A DNA stretch of 64,000 nucleotides from Arcicella rigui (GTDB taxonomy: Bacteria; Bacteroidota; Bacteroidia; Cytophagales; Spirosomataceae): NCBI RefSeq assembly GCF_034929435.1, contig NZ_JAYFUM010000007.1, positions 1-64,000 of the forward strand, in the 5' to 3' direction. Position 1 is the stretch's first letter. Each line of letters starts with the position of its first letter. Shown in pieces: positions 1 to 8,662 of the stretch. Below the pieces are notes generated by a model. The model searched no databases. It saw nothing but the letters and a program-made list of their open reading frames with translations, and was not told the DNA's origin. The position numbers were made by a program, and so were the translations under genes.

Positions 1-15
1 GTGTCATAGAACAGG

Positions 16-47
16 AAATCGGTACCGAAGTACTTCGATACCGATTT
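16..47. repeat. Near-perfect palindrome, 16-bp arms
   Basis: The two arms pair around a centre between bases 31 and 32 with one mismatch (C25 against A38). The core reads CGAAGTACTTCG and the outer arms are AAATCGGTA and TACCGATTT. There is effectively no loop and no T-run follows, so a DNA-level palindrome (protein site or cruciform) is as likely as a terminator. The gene to the left is outside the window. Confidence 0.6.
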
Positions 48-125
48 ACAGATTAAGAATAGCCATTTACAATATCCTATGGATAAGCTTTGCCCAAAAT
101 TCGGGATGACTCATGTTTAGCTATT

Positions 126-223
126 TTGCTTTAGGCAGTAAGCCATAGGCAATAGGCAAAAATGTTTATTTCTTACGATAAAGGGATTTTTACGATTTGC
201 TTAAAGCCTATAGCCTAAAGCAA
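126..223. repeat. Heptameric word repeat forming a hairpin
   Basis: Downstream of the last permease gene, seven-base words of the type GGCAATA / AGCCATA run from about 131 to 160, and their complements (GCCTATA, GCCTAAA) run from about 203 to 223. TTGCTTTAGGC at 126-136 pairs with GCCTAAAGCAA at 213-223. It may end the minus-strand transcript. The rest of 1-229 shows no gene. Confidence 0.55.
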
Positions 224-229
224 TACTCC

Positions 230-2641
230 TCACTCTGTTTTCAAGCTCTTCACAGGATTTTCTAAAGCCGTTTTAAAGGTTTGCAAGAATACAAAAAGGC
301 TAATGATAATGCTGAATCCGAAAGCGACAGTGGCAAACATTTGCCAACTTAAATCAATACGATAAGCATAAGCTGAGAGCCAATTGTTCATACTCATGAC
401 ACCAAGTGGAAAGGAAATGACTATGGCAATGGCTATTAAAACCACAAATTCTTTCAGAAAAAGCATGACGATACTGATACTCGAAGCACCCAATACTTTG
501 CGAATCCCCAGTTCTTTGGTTCTGCGAGCAATACTCATCGAAACCATTCCTAAAATTCCCAATAGCACAATAATTCCAGATAAAACCGTGGCGATTTGCG
601 AGGCTTTTTTGAGTTGAATTTCAGATTGATACAACTTTTGTAAGGTATCGTCAATAAAAGTATATTCAAAAGCTGAACCGGGCATTAATATTTTCCATTT
701 TTGCTCGATACTTGATAAAGACTGAGCAAGATTATTCGGCTGAATTTTGAAAGATAAGTACCTGAAAAAAGGGAAATCTCTTACATTCATAAACACCAAA
801 GGCGAAATGGCTTTGTGCATTGAAGCAATGTGAAAATCTTTTGTAACGCCAACAATCGTAAATGGCTGAGGATAATAATGAATTCTGATTTGCTGACCGA
901 CGGCTTCTTCGGGCTTTTTAAATCCTAATGTTTTTACAGCCGTTTCGTTTACAACAATTTTTCCAGTTTGAAAGCTCTCTTGTTTTCGCTGAAAATATAA
1001 GCCCGAAACTAAAGGAATTTGATAAGTATCTGCATATTTTTCATCGGTTGTAATGGTCTGAATATACACCGCTTGGGTAGAATCTTGTCCCATTTTATAG
1101 AAAGCATTGTTGTTGCCACCATGCCCTGCTGGAATATCATACGACAAACTTACTTGGCTTACTTCTTTGAGTTTTGCCATTTCGTCTCGGATGCGTTCCA
1201 TTTTATCAACGCCTTGTGGCGACCAATCACGGGGAACACTTAATATAACAACGGCTTCTTTCTGATAGCCCAAATCTTTGTTAAAAAAGTAATTGACCTG
1301 TTTATTAATCACACTTGCCCCAACACAAACAAACAAAGCAATCGAAAACTGCGAAACGATAAGGACTCTTCTTAGGAAAATATTCTCTTTGATAGATTTC
1401 AATTTACCTTTTAAAGAATCTATGGAAGGCAAATTAGACAAAATAAAAGCTGGATAAACACCCGAAATCAAGCCAATCAGCACAGAAAAAAGTACTGAAA
1501 AAAGATAAAAATAAGGTGAAACCGCCAATAAAGAAGGTATTTTCTTGTGAAGCATTTGTCCGAAAAATGGCTGAAATACTTCATAAAGAATCAGTGAAAT
1601 CAATAAACTGAACAAAGAAATCAAGATGGATTCTGCCAAAAATTGAAGCATTAATTGCTTTTTCTGGCTACCAAGCATTTTTCTAACACCGATTTCTTTG
1701 AGTCTTGTAACTGCATTGCCGATAGACATATTGATAAAATTAACAATTGCCATCAGCAGAATAAACAAAGCCACGAAAAAGAGCGTAAGAATGGTCTTTT
1801 TTACGATACCGTTGTTGGCTTCAAGATAAACCTCTTTCATTGGAACAAGGTAAGCTTGAAGGTTGGCACTGATATTTTCGGGTGCATTGGCTTTGATGAG
1901 TTTCGCCATTACTTGTGTAACCGTTGCTGGATTTACGCCTTTTTTCAGCTCAACATAGCCAACATTATAAGGATTGTTCCAAGCGAAGTACTTCTCAATT
2001 CCCCAGAATTTACTACTTTCAAAAGACATGAAAATCGGAATTCTGGTATCAGAAAGTAAGTTCATTACCGAATTGGTATTTACTTTTCCTAAAACCCCCG
2101 AAATCATAAAACTCTTTTTGCTTCCAGCATTTGATTCTACCGTCAGGCTTTTGCCAACGCAGTCCAATTTACCAAAGTACTTAATGGCTTGTTCCGACGA
2201 AATTACCATTGAATAAGGTTGGTCTAAAGCCGTTTGGCGGTCGCCATAAAGCAACTCAAAACCATACATTTTCAATAAAGTAGCATCGCCAATTTGAATA
2301 TCTTCTCTGAAAGCCTTGTCGCCGTTTGAAATCGTAGAAGTATAACCTTCAAAACCATAATAATTTTCTACCAAATGGGGGTAATTCACCTTCAACGTTT
2401 TTGCCAACGGAGCAAGCGTCGTGATTTCTAAACCAATATCGGGCTTCTTCCATTTGCTTTGAATCAAGTACTGATTTTCAACATTTTTCAAATCAGCATT
2501 TACCTGTAATTCTCCCCAGATATAAGTAACAATCAGTAGCGAAAACGAAATACCCACCGACAAACCCAAGATAGAAACGAAAGAATAAAACTTCCGTTTT
2601 AATAAGTTTCTCCAAGCTATTTTAAAGTAGAGTTTCAACAT
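230..2641 (-). CDS. MacB/FtsX-type ABC transporter permease (copy 1)
   Basis: This 803-residue inner-membrane protein has the duplicated layout of Bacteroidota MacB-like permeases. An N-terminal TM helix (about 21-43) is followed by a periplasmic MacB_PCD domain (about 45-280) and a three-helix FtsX core (about 282-405). A second TM (about 424-446), a second PCD domain and a final three-helix FtsX core (about 680-800) follow. Coupling-helix motifs are KEIGVRKMLGS (about 315-325) and KELGIRKVLGAS near 709. It ends SLKTE, where the six other copies end SLRTE. It has no ATPase domain and probably uses the single ATPase at 18847-19524. It is the last gene of the array, 100 bp downstream of copy 2. 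The substrate cannot be read from sequence; exporters of this class move lipids, peptides or drugs or act as mechanotransmitters. Confidence 0.9.
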   Translation of the reverse strand: MLKLYFKIAWRNLLKRKFYSFVSILGLSVGISFSLLIVTYIWGELQVNADLKNVENQYLIQSKWKKPDIGLEITTLAPLAKTLKVNYPHLVENYYGFEGYTSTISNGDKAFREDIQIGDATLLKMYGFELLYGDRQTALDQPYSMVISSEQAIKYFGKLDCVGKSLTVESNAGSKKSFMISGVLGKVNTNSVMNLLSDTRIPIFMSFESSKFWGIEKYFAWNNPYNVGYVELKKGVNPATVTQVMAKLIKANAPENISANLQAYLVPMKEVYLEANNGIVKKTILTLFFVALFILLMAIVNFINMSIGNAVTRLKEIGVRKMLGSQKKQLMLQFLAESILISLFSLLISLILYEVFQPFFGQMLHKKIPSLLAVSPYFYLFSVLFSVLIGLISGVYPAFILSNLPSIDSLKGKLKSIKENIFLRRVLIVSQFSIALFVCVGASVINKQVNYFFNKDLGYQKEAVVILSVPRDWSPQGVDKMERIRDEMAKLKEVSQVSLSYDIPAGHGGNNNAFYKMGQDSTQAVYIQTITTDEKYADTYQIPLVSGLYFQRKQESFQTGKIVVNETAVKTLGFKKPEEAVGQQIRIHYYPQPFTIVGVTKDFHIASMHKAISPLVFMNVRDFPFFRYLSFKIQPNNLAQSLSSIEQKWKILMPGSAFEYTFIDDTLQKLYQSEIQLKKASQIATVLSGIIVLLGILGMVSMSIARRTKELGIRKVLGASSISIVMLFLKEFVVLIAIAIVISFPLGVMSMNNWLSAYAYRIDLSWQMFATVAFGFSIIISLFVFLQTFKTALENPVKSLKTE

Positions 2642-2741
2642 GATTTCTTCATTTTTTTAGTTTAAAGTGAAGATAATCAAGCCTTAATACTTATCACAGC
2701 GTTTCAATAGAGCTTAACTTTTTTTAACATTTTGGAAGAAA

Positions 2742-5126
2742 TTACTCCGTTCGTAAACTCTTCACAGGGTTTGCCAAAGCAGATTTTAAGGCTTGATAAC
2801 TAATGGTTAGAATGGTTATCAAAACCAAAAGCACGAATACCGTAGCGAACATCCAAGTACTTATTTGAATACGATATGGATAGCTTTCTAAGAATTTATT
2901 GGCAGCCCACCAAGCTAATGGAAAAGCAAAAACTACCGAAGCCAATACTAATTTCAAGAAATCTTTCGTCAGCATCGACACGATGGCTATGGCACTTGCT
3001 CCTAATACTTTTCTGATGCCGATTTCTTTAGTACGTTTTTCTGCTGAAAGTGTAGCTAAACCAAAAAGCCCTATACACGAAATAAAGATGATAAGTATGG
3101 CCGAGAAACTGATAATTTGCTTCCATTTAGCCTCTTTTTCATATTGTTTTTGGTTACTTTGGTCTTTAAAATCATAGATATAAGGCTGTGTTGGGCGTAG
3201 TTTCTTGAAGGTTTTTTCAATGAATTTTAAAGTACTTGGAATATCCGTCGGTTTAATTTTGATACTCAATTGAGCAAAAGAAGATCTTTTGGGGTCACAA
3301 GTAAATAGTTGGGGTTTAATATTTTCATGTAAAGTACTGAAATGATAATCTTTCACCACGCCAACTACCTGATACGTTTTATTACTTGAAAAGAAGTTTA
3401 CCGTTTGTCCAATTGGGTTTTTCCAACCTGCTTCTTTTACAAAAGTTTCGTTTACTAAAATGGACTGAGCAGTATCTGAAGGGAAATCTTTAGAGAAATT
3501 TCTACCTTGAACCATCGGGATTTTTAGCGTAGGAAGATAGTCTTCATCTACCACATCAAAGGCAAAAATAATTTCCTGTTTGCCATTTACTTTGGCAATC
3601 GTATTCCAAGAACCGCTTTGTCGTGGGGCAACTTTTTCAATCGACGGATTTCGTAATAGCTCTTGTTTGAAAGTATGGGTTTCATCCAAAGTCATTCTGC
3701 CCGTTGATACATCTACCATATTTTTATCGTCATAACCCAAATCTTGCTTAACCATAAAATCAAATTGAGTATGCAGTACAAGCGTCGCCATCATCATAAA
3801 AGCCGCCAATGAAAACTGAAAAACCACTAAACTTTTTTGCAAGAAACTTCCTTTTGAAAACTTAAATCGACCATAAAGTGTATCAACAGGACTGAAACTT
3901 GAAAGTACCAATGATGGATAAAGCCCTGCTAAAAATCCTGTAAAAAGGAAGAGTGAGAAATACGAAGCAATTAGTTGAAAATCAAAAAGATACTTCAAAG
4001 AAAGTGCTTTGTTGGCTAAAGTATTAAAAATTGGTAAAGTGAGTTCTACCAGAAAAATTGCTAATAAAAAAGCAATCAAACTCAACACAAAAGACTCGCC
4101 CATAAACTGAAAAATCAACTGTTTGCGGTCGCCACCAACTACTTTTCGGATACCAATTTCTTTCCCTCTTTTCACAGAACGGGCTACCGTGAGATTGACA
4201 AAATTGATACAAGCAATTACCAACAAAAATATAGCAAGCCCCATCAAAACATAAGAGTACATCGGGTCACTATCATCTTTTAAGCCATTGGCCGCTCTAA
4301 ATTCAGTTGAAAGATGAACGTCCACAAAAGGCTGTAACCCGTATTGAATAGTATTTTGAAAATTCCAATTTTCTTTGGCTTCAACTAACTGTCCTTTGGC
4401 TTCTTTGGCGTAAATACTGGCAAATTTTGCTTCTAAAGCTTTTGGGTTTGCGAATGGTTTTAGTGTTACAATCGTGTTTAAATAGAAATTAATCCATTGG
4501 TCATCATGTTTTTTTTCACGATGAAAAGGCATTAATAAATCTATTTTGATGGATGAATTTTGAGGTGACTTTTTGGTTACTCCAGCCACCGTAAAAGGCT
4601 GAAATTTATCTTCATAGTTGATTGATAAAGTTTTGCCCAAAGCTGACACTTTCCCAAAGTATTTTTCGGCTACTTCTTCCGAAATCACAACTGATTGTGG
4701 GTCTTTCAAAGCCGTTTTGGGTGAACCTTCTACAAAATCAAAAGTAAAAATGGAAAAGAACGAGCTATCAACTTTCAAGGCATCTTGTACTAAAATTTCG
4801 TTGCCTTTTTTGATGTTGTATGATTCACCTTGCAGACGAACGAAATTTTCAATTTCTGGTAATTGTGCTTTAAAAGTTGGCCCGGGCATCATTCCCGTAA
4901 TGCCGTATTTATCTACTTTACCATCTGGAGATATTTCGGTAGAAGTAATTCTGTATATCTGGTTGACATTTTTATGGAAACGGTCGTAACTGATTTCGTC
5001 TTTGGTATAAAGTACAATCAACATACAGCAAGCCAAACCAATACTCAGCCCAGCAATGTTGATAAACGAAAACACCTTGTTGTGCAAGAGGTTTCGGATG
5101 GCGATTTTTAGATAGTTTTGTAGCAT
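2742..5126 (-). CDS. MacB/FtsX-type ABC transporter permease (copy 2)
   Basis: A 794-residue paralogue of the neighbouring permeases. It has an N-terminal TM after LLHNKVFSFINIAGLSIG, a periplasmic MacB_PCD domain, a first FtsX core around 285-420 with the motif KEIGIRKVVGGDRKQL, a second N-terminal-type TM (SLVVFQFSLAAFMM, near 435) and a C-terminal FtsX core with KEIGIRKVLGASAIAIV. It ends in NPVKSLRTE. The start codon lies 40 bp from the start of the divergent Uma2 gene at 5167, so their promoters must overlap. The gap to copy 1 (2642-2741) holds no gene and, unlike most gaps here, no obvious word repeat. The substrate is unknown. Confidence 0.9.
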   Translation of the reverse strand: MLQNYLKIAIRNLLHNKVFSFINIAGLSIGLACCMLIVLYTKDEISYDRFHKNVNQIYRITSTEISPDGKVDKYGITGMMPGPTFKAQLPEIENFVRLQGESYNIKKGNEILVQDALKVDSSFFSIFTFDFVEGSPKTALKDPQSVVISEEVAEKYFGKVSALGKTLSINYEDKFQPFTVAGVTKKSPQNSSIKIDLLMPFHREKKHDDQWINFYLNTIVTLKPFANPKALEAKFASIYAKEAKGQLVEAKENWNFQNTIQYGLQPFVDVHLSTEFRAANGLKDDSDPMYSYVLMGLAIFLLVIACINFVNLTVARSVKRGKEIGIRKVVGGDRKQLIFQFMGESFVLSLIAFLLAIFLVELTLPIFNTLANKALSLKYLFDFQLIASYFSLFLFTGFLAGLYPSLVLSSFSPVDTLYGRFKFSKGSFLQKSLVVFQFSLAAFMMMATLVLHTQFDFMVKQDLGYDDKNMVDVSTGRMTLDETHTFKQELLRNPSIEKVAPRQSGSWNTIAKVNGKQEIIFAFDVVDEDYLPTLKIPMVQGRNFSKDFPSDTAQSILVNETFVKEAGWKNPIGQTVNFFSSNKTYQVVGVVKDYHFSTLHENIKPQLFTCDPKRSSFAQLSIKIKPTDIPSTLKFIEKTFKKLRPTQPYIYDFKDQSNQKQYEKEAKWKQIISFSAILIIFISCIGLFGLATLSAEKRTKEIGIRKVLGASAIAIVSMLTKDFLKLVLASVVFAFPLAWWAANKFLESYPYRIQISTWMFATVFVLLVLITILTISYQALKSALANPVKSLRTE

Positions 5127-5166
5127 GACATTTTAAATTTTGTATATTCGTATAAAAAATAATTCA

Positions 5167-5634
5167 ATGAAAACTCCCGTGTTAGACTTTATTGAAGAGT
5201 ATCATTCAGAAGATATTATGTCAATTAATCATTCTAAAATTATTCATCGTTTAAGTGTCGCTTTGAGTCAATTTGAAGATGAATATGATATTTTACCAGA
5301 GCTTGAACTTGAACTTTCTTCGGTAAAATGCAAGCCTGATGTATGTGTTTTTCCGAAAATGCAAGACGACTGGGAGAATGACATTATTTTTTACAATAAA
5401 CCTCCCCTCATTGCTATTGAAATACAATCTCCCAAGCAAGCCACCACCGACCTTACGGATAAAATGAATTATATTTATTTTCCATCAGGCGTAAAATCTG
5501 TTTGGATTATCGTTCCTTCATTACAGTTAATTACGATTAGAACTTCTGACGGTATAAAATTGACTTATACGGAAGGTACTATCAAAGACCCTGTTACAGG
5601 AATTGAAATAGCCTTTTCCACTATTTTCAGATAA
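5167..5634 (+). CDS. Uma2-family (DUF820) putative PD-(D/E)XK nuclease, 155 aa
   Basis: The pattern is that of Uma2 proteins: KPDVCVF (the acidic residue of the PD motif), then about 25 residues later AIEIQSPKQ (an E-x-Q variant of the E-x-K catalytic pair), then a conserved K-x-x-Y region and GVKSVWIIVP. Family members have a restriction-endonuclease fold, but their role is not settled. I start at the ATG at 5167 (MKTPVLDF). An upstream TTG in frame at 5140 would add nine residues resembling leader sequence, and the TATATTCG at 5142-5149 looks like a -7 box, which would make that part untranslated. The gene is opposite in strand to the flanking permeases. Its stop codon abuts the stop of copy 3 with no gap, so it looks inserted into the array. 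Confidence 0.8.
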   Translation: MKTPVLDFIEEYHSEDIMSINHSKIIHRLSVALSQFEDEYDILPELELELSSVKCKPDVCVFPKMQDDWENDIIFYNKPPLIAIEIQSPKQATTDLTDKMNYIYFPSGVKSVWIIVPSLQLITIRTSDGIKLTYTEGTIKDPVTGIEIAFSTIFR

Positions 5635-8055
5635 TCATTCCGTTCGTAAACTCGTCACAGGATTGGCTAATGCCGCTTTGATGGCTTGGTAACTTATCGT
5701 CAGCAAAGCGATAAAAAGGGCTAAAATGCCAGCCAGTACAAAAATCCAAGCACTGATTTCAATGCGATAAGCAAAGTCTTGTAGCCATTTATTCATTAGC
5801 CAATAGCCAATCGGAAAAGCAAAACCGCAGGCAATCATTACTAATTTTAAAAATTCTTTAGAAAGTAAAGTAACGATTTGGCTCACCGAAGCTCCCAATA
5901 CTTTGCGAACACCAATTTCTTTCGTGCGTTGTTCTGCCGTAAAAGTTGCCAAACCAAACAAACCCAAACAAGCTACAAAAATGGTAAGTCCAGAAAAAAT
6001 GCTTAGAATCACACTAATTTTCTGTTCGCTTTGGTACGTTTTTTCAAATAATTCATCCATAAAAGCGTAAGAAAAAGGCTCTTCTACATTAAACTTTTGC
6101 CATTTATTTTTCAAGGAAGCCAACAAACCTTCCACATCTTTTCCTTTTACTTTGATGGTTAAACCATAAGTTTTTTCAGAAACCATCAACAAAGGCGTGA
6201 TACTTTCATGAAGCGATTTGAAATGAAAATCCTTCACAACGCCAATGATTCTGTAAGTAAACTTCAATCCATCGTTATTTTTTAAGCGAGTAATCGTATG
6301 TCCAACGGCATTTTTACCCCATCCGAAAGCTTTTGCAGCCGTTTCGTTGATAATCATGGCGGTAGAATCCGTGGCAAAATCTTTAGCGAAATTTCGTCCA
6401 GCAATGATTTTCATGCCCATCGTTGGAATATACTGCTCGTCGATTTTGTACTCCAACGTTCGCATGATTTGCGAATCGTCGCCGTCGGGATAGCCCAAAG
6501 AATTATTTGAATCGCTCGGACCAGCAGGCAAATAGCCCGCACTGCTTACGCTTAATACTCTTGGGTCTTGTAAAATTTGCTGACGAAATACTTCTTCATT
6601 TTTTCCCAGCGACCAAGTATTTCGCATGATGAGTAATTGGTCTTTGGCATAACCCAAATCTTTGCTTTGAATAAACTTAATTTGCTGATACACCACCGTT
6701 GTACCGATGATTAAAGCAATAGAGATAGAAAATTGAAAAACCACCAAACCACTTCTCAAACTGATACTTTTTCCTGCCAATTTGAATTTACCTTTCAGTA
6801 CTTCCACAGGATTGAACGATGAAAGGAAAAAAGCGGGATAACTGCCTGCCAAAACGCCAACTAACAAGCCAAAAACTAAGAATGCAATGAGTAGGAGAGG
6901 ATTTCGGAGGAAATCTAATTGTAAATCTTTCTCGGCTAAATCGTTGAAAAGGGGTAAAGACAATTGTACCAACATCAACGAAAGTAGCAATGCAACGACG
7001 CTTAGAAGGATGGATTCAAACAAAAATTGGTTAATTAAATCTTGTTTTACAGAACCCAACACTTTACGAACGCCCACTTCTTTGGCACGTTTTGACGCTC
7101 CTGCCGTTGAAAGATTCATAAAATTGATACAAGCGATGAGCAACATAAACACGGCAATTGCCCCGAAAATATACACATACTGAATGTTGCCGCTTGGCTC
7201 AAGTGTACCAGTGTAGCCTTCGTCGAAGTGAATGCTGGTTAGTGGTTGCAAGAAAAGTCCAAGCTGATTGCCTTTCTGTAAAAACTGCGATAGGCTCATG
7301 CCCATTGCCGTTTGTATTTGCGGTCCCATGTACTTTTTAATGACTTGTGGCAATTTGGCTTCTAATACTTTGTAGTCGAAACCTTCGGGCAAAACCAAAT
7401 AAGTAAAATAGCCCGACGACATCCAAGAGGCTGCTTGGGCATCTTTTACGCCAGCCAATGAGCCAAAAATATCAAAATGAAAATGGGAATTGTGTGGTAC
7501 TTTGTCGATAAGTCCTGTTACTTTATAGCTTTCGTTCCAACTTTTGATAAACAATACTTTGCCGATTGGGTCTTCGTCGCCAAAGTATTTTTTGGCAAAA
7601 TCTTGTGTAATAACGGCAGTGTTGGGTTCACGCAAAGCCGTTTTAGCATCGCCTTTCAACAATGGCAACGTAAAAATATCAAAGAAATTGGCATCTACCG
7701 AAGCAAAAGAATGTTCTTTGAATTTCTTGTTTTGGTAAACAATTTCAGGCGAACCGCTGGTTCGCAAACGAGTAGCGGCTAACACTTCTGGATAATCGTT
7801 TTTCAAAACCTGAGCCGTTGGTGGCATCACGTTGGCTTCGTTGATTTTTCCATCATTGATAGAAGCTTTAAATACTACTCTGAAAATTCTATCTGCTTTT
7901 TCGTTGAATCTATCGTAGCTTAATTCATCATATACAAAAAGCATAATGACAACGCAAGTGGCTATTCCCAAAGCCAGACCAACGATATTAATTGCCGAGA
8001 ACACCTTGTTTCTGAGCAAATTACGAATGGCGATTTTTAAATAATTTTGTATCAT
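5635..8055 (-). CDS. MacB/FtsX-type ABC transporter permease (copy 3)
   Basis: An 806-residue member of the array. An N-terminal TM (FSAINIVGLALGIATCV, about 19-40) is followed by a periplasmic domain with the PCD signature AKKYFGDEDPIGKVL and an FtsX core with KEVGVRKVLGSVKQDL near 320. A second TM near 440 and a C-terminal FtsX core with KEIGVRKVLGASVSQIV follow, and the protein ends NPVTSLRTE. The last residues are encoded right up to the stop codon of the convergent Uma2 gene. Upstream, the divergent second Uma2 gene starts 42 bp from this start codon. It is probably co-transcribed with other permeases only if readthrough crosses the Uma2 insertions. The transported substrate is unknown. 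Confidence 0.9.
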   Translation of the reverse strand: MIQNYLKIAIRNLLRNKVFSAINIVGLALGIATCVVIMLFVYDELSYDRFNEKADRIFRVVFKASINDGKINEANVMPPTAQVLKNDYPEVLAATRLRTSGSPEIVYQNKKFKEHSFASVDANFFDIFTLPLLKGDAKTALREPNTAVITQDFAKKYFGDEDPIGKVLFIKSWNESYKVTGLIDKVPHNSHFHFDIFGSLAGVKDAQAASWMSSGYFTYLVLPEGFDYKVLEAKLPQVIKKYMGPQIQTAMGMSLSQFLQKGNQLGLFLQPLTSIHFDEGYTGTLEPSGNIQYVYIFGAIAVFMLLIACINFMNLSTAGASKRAKEVGVRKVLGSVKQDLINQFLFESILLSVVALLLSLMLVQLSLPLFNDLAEKDLQLDFLRNPLLLIAFLVFGLLVGVLAGSYPAFFLSSFNPVEVLKGKFKLAGKSISLRSGLVVFQFSISIALIIGTTVVYQQIKFIQSKDLGYAKDQLLIMRNTWSLGKNEEVFRQQILQDPRVLSVSSAGYLPAGPSDSNNSLGYPDGDDSQIMRTLEYKIDEQYIPTMGMKIIAGRNFAKDFATDSTAMIINETAAKAFGWGKNAVGHTITRLKNNDGLKFTYRIIGVVKDFHFKSLHESITPLLMVSEKTYGLTIKVKGKDVEGLLASLKNKWQKFNVEEPFSYAFMDELFEKTYQSEQKISVILSIFSGLTIFVACLGLFGLATFTAEQRTKEIGVRKVLGASVSQIVTLLSKEFLKLVMIACGFAFPIGYWLMNKWLQDFAYRIEISAWIFVLAGILALFIALLTISYQAIKAALANPVTSLRTE

Positions 8056-8071
8056 GATTTTACTTTTTGAG

Positions 8072-8079
8072 TATATTTG
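8072..8079 (+). promoter_or_regulatory. Candidate Bacteroidota -7 box for the second Uma2 gene
   Basis: TATATTTG matches the TAnnTTTG consensus of the Bacteroidota primary sigma factor and lies 18 bp before the ATG at 8098. A TTTG at 8046-8049 could be the -33 element, but the 22-bp spacing is slightly long. Confidence 0.45.
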
Positions 8080-8097
8080 AAATAAACAAAAGTGATT

Positions 8098-8589
8098 ATG
8101 GAACTATTAGCCGAAAACATAGCCGAAACCCAACTTTCAGACTACGAAATAGAAAGGAATAAACCTATGCCAACACTTTTACATGGTGCAATTCAAGCCA
8201 ATTTGATTTTTGAAATCAAATTCAATTACAGAGATAAATTTAGAGTAGCCAGCGAAGTTTCCTTAGCTACTACTCCCAACTCATTTACTCCTGATGTGGT
8301 ATTATATCCTTTTGAAAATTTAGATTTCCAAAACGACCCTTCTCGTCGCCAAGATGCCCCTTTGTTGTCTATTGAAATACAGTCAGCATCACAAAGTAGT
8401 AAAGACATGACTTCAAAACTTGAGCCTTACTTCAATTTTGGTATCAAATCTTGCTGGATTGTTGTACCAGATTTTCAAGGCGTTTTTGTTTACGATAGTC
8501 CAAGCCATTACGAATTTTTCCATGAAGACCAAATCGTACAAGATAGAGTAATGAATATTGAGATACCTATTTCAAAAATCTTTGCTTGA
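8098..8589 (+). CDS. Uma2-family (DUF820) putative PD-(D/E)XK nuclease, 163 aa
   Basis: A second Uma2 protein, clearly different in sequence from the one at 5167. FTPDVVLYP supplies the acidic residue, SIEIQSASQSS supplies the E-x-Q pair, and KLEPYFNFGIKSCWIVVP is the hallmark C-terminal block. The start is ATG 8098 (MELLAENIAE). GTG at 8092 is in frame and would add only two residues. The length is normal for the family (150-190). It is divergent from permease copy 3 and convergent to copy 4. No partner gene such as a methylase or antitoxin is adjacent, so a restriction or toxin role is not supported by context. Confidence 0.8.
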   Translation: MELLAENIAETQLSDYEIERNKPMPTLLHGAIQANLIFEIKFNYRDKFRVASEVSLATTPNSFTPDVVLYPFENLDFQNDPSRRQDAPLLSIEIQSASQSSKDMTSKLEPYFNFGIKSCWIVVPDFQGVFVYDSPSHYEFFHEDQIVQDRVMNIEIPISKIFA

Positions 8590-8625
8590 TTCTTATCTTC
8601 ATTTTTGGATTTCGGCAAAAAATAT

Positions 8626-8662
8626 TCCGCACTCCGCACTCAAAACTCCCAAATCGAATCAT
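8626..8662. repeat. Short heptameric word repeat
   Basis: CCGCACT, CCGCACT, CAAAACT and CCCAAAT follow each other in 7-bp phase between the stop of the second Uma2 gene and the stop of permease copy 4. The arm is single, with no clear pairing partner. Confidence 0.45.

Noticed and set aside
8098..8589. Restriction-modification or toxin-antitoxin system based on the Uma2 genes
   Set aside because: No methylase, specificity subunit or small antitoxin gene is adjacent; the neighbours are exporter permeases.
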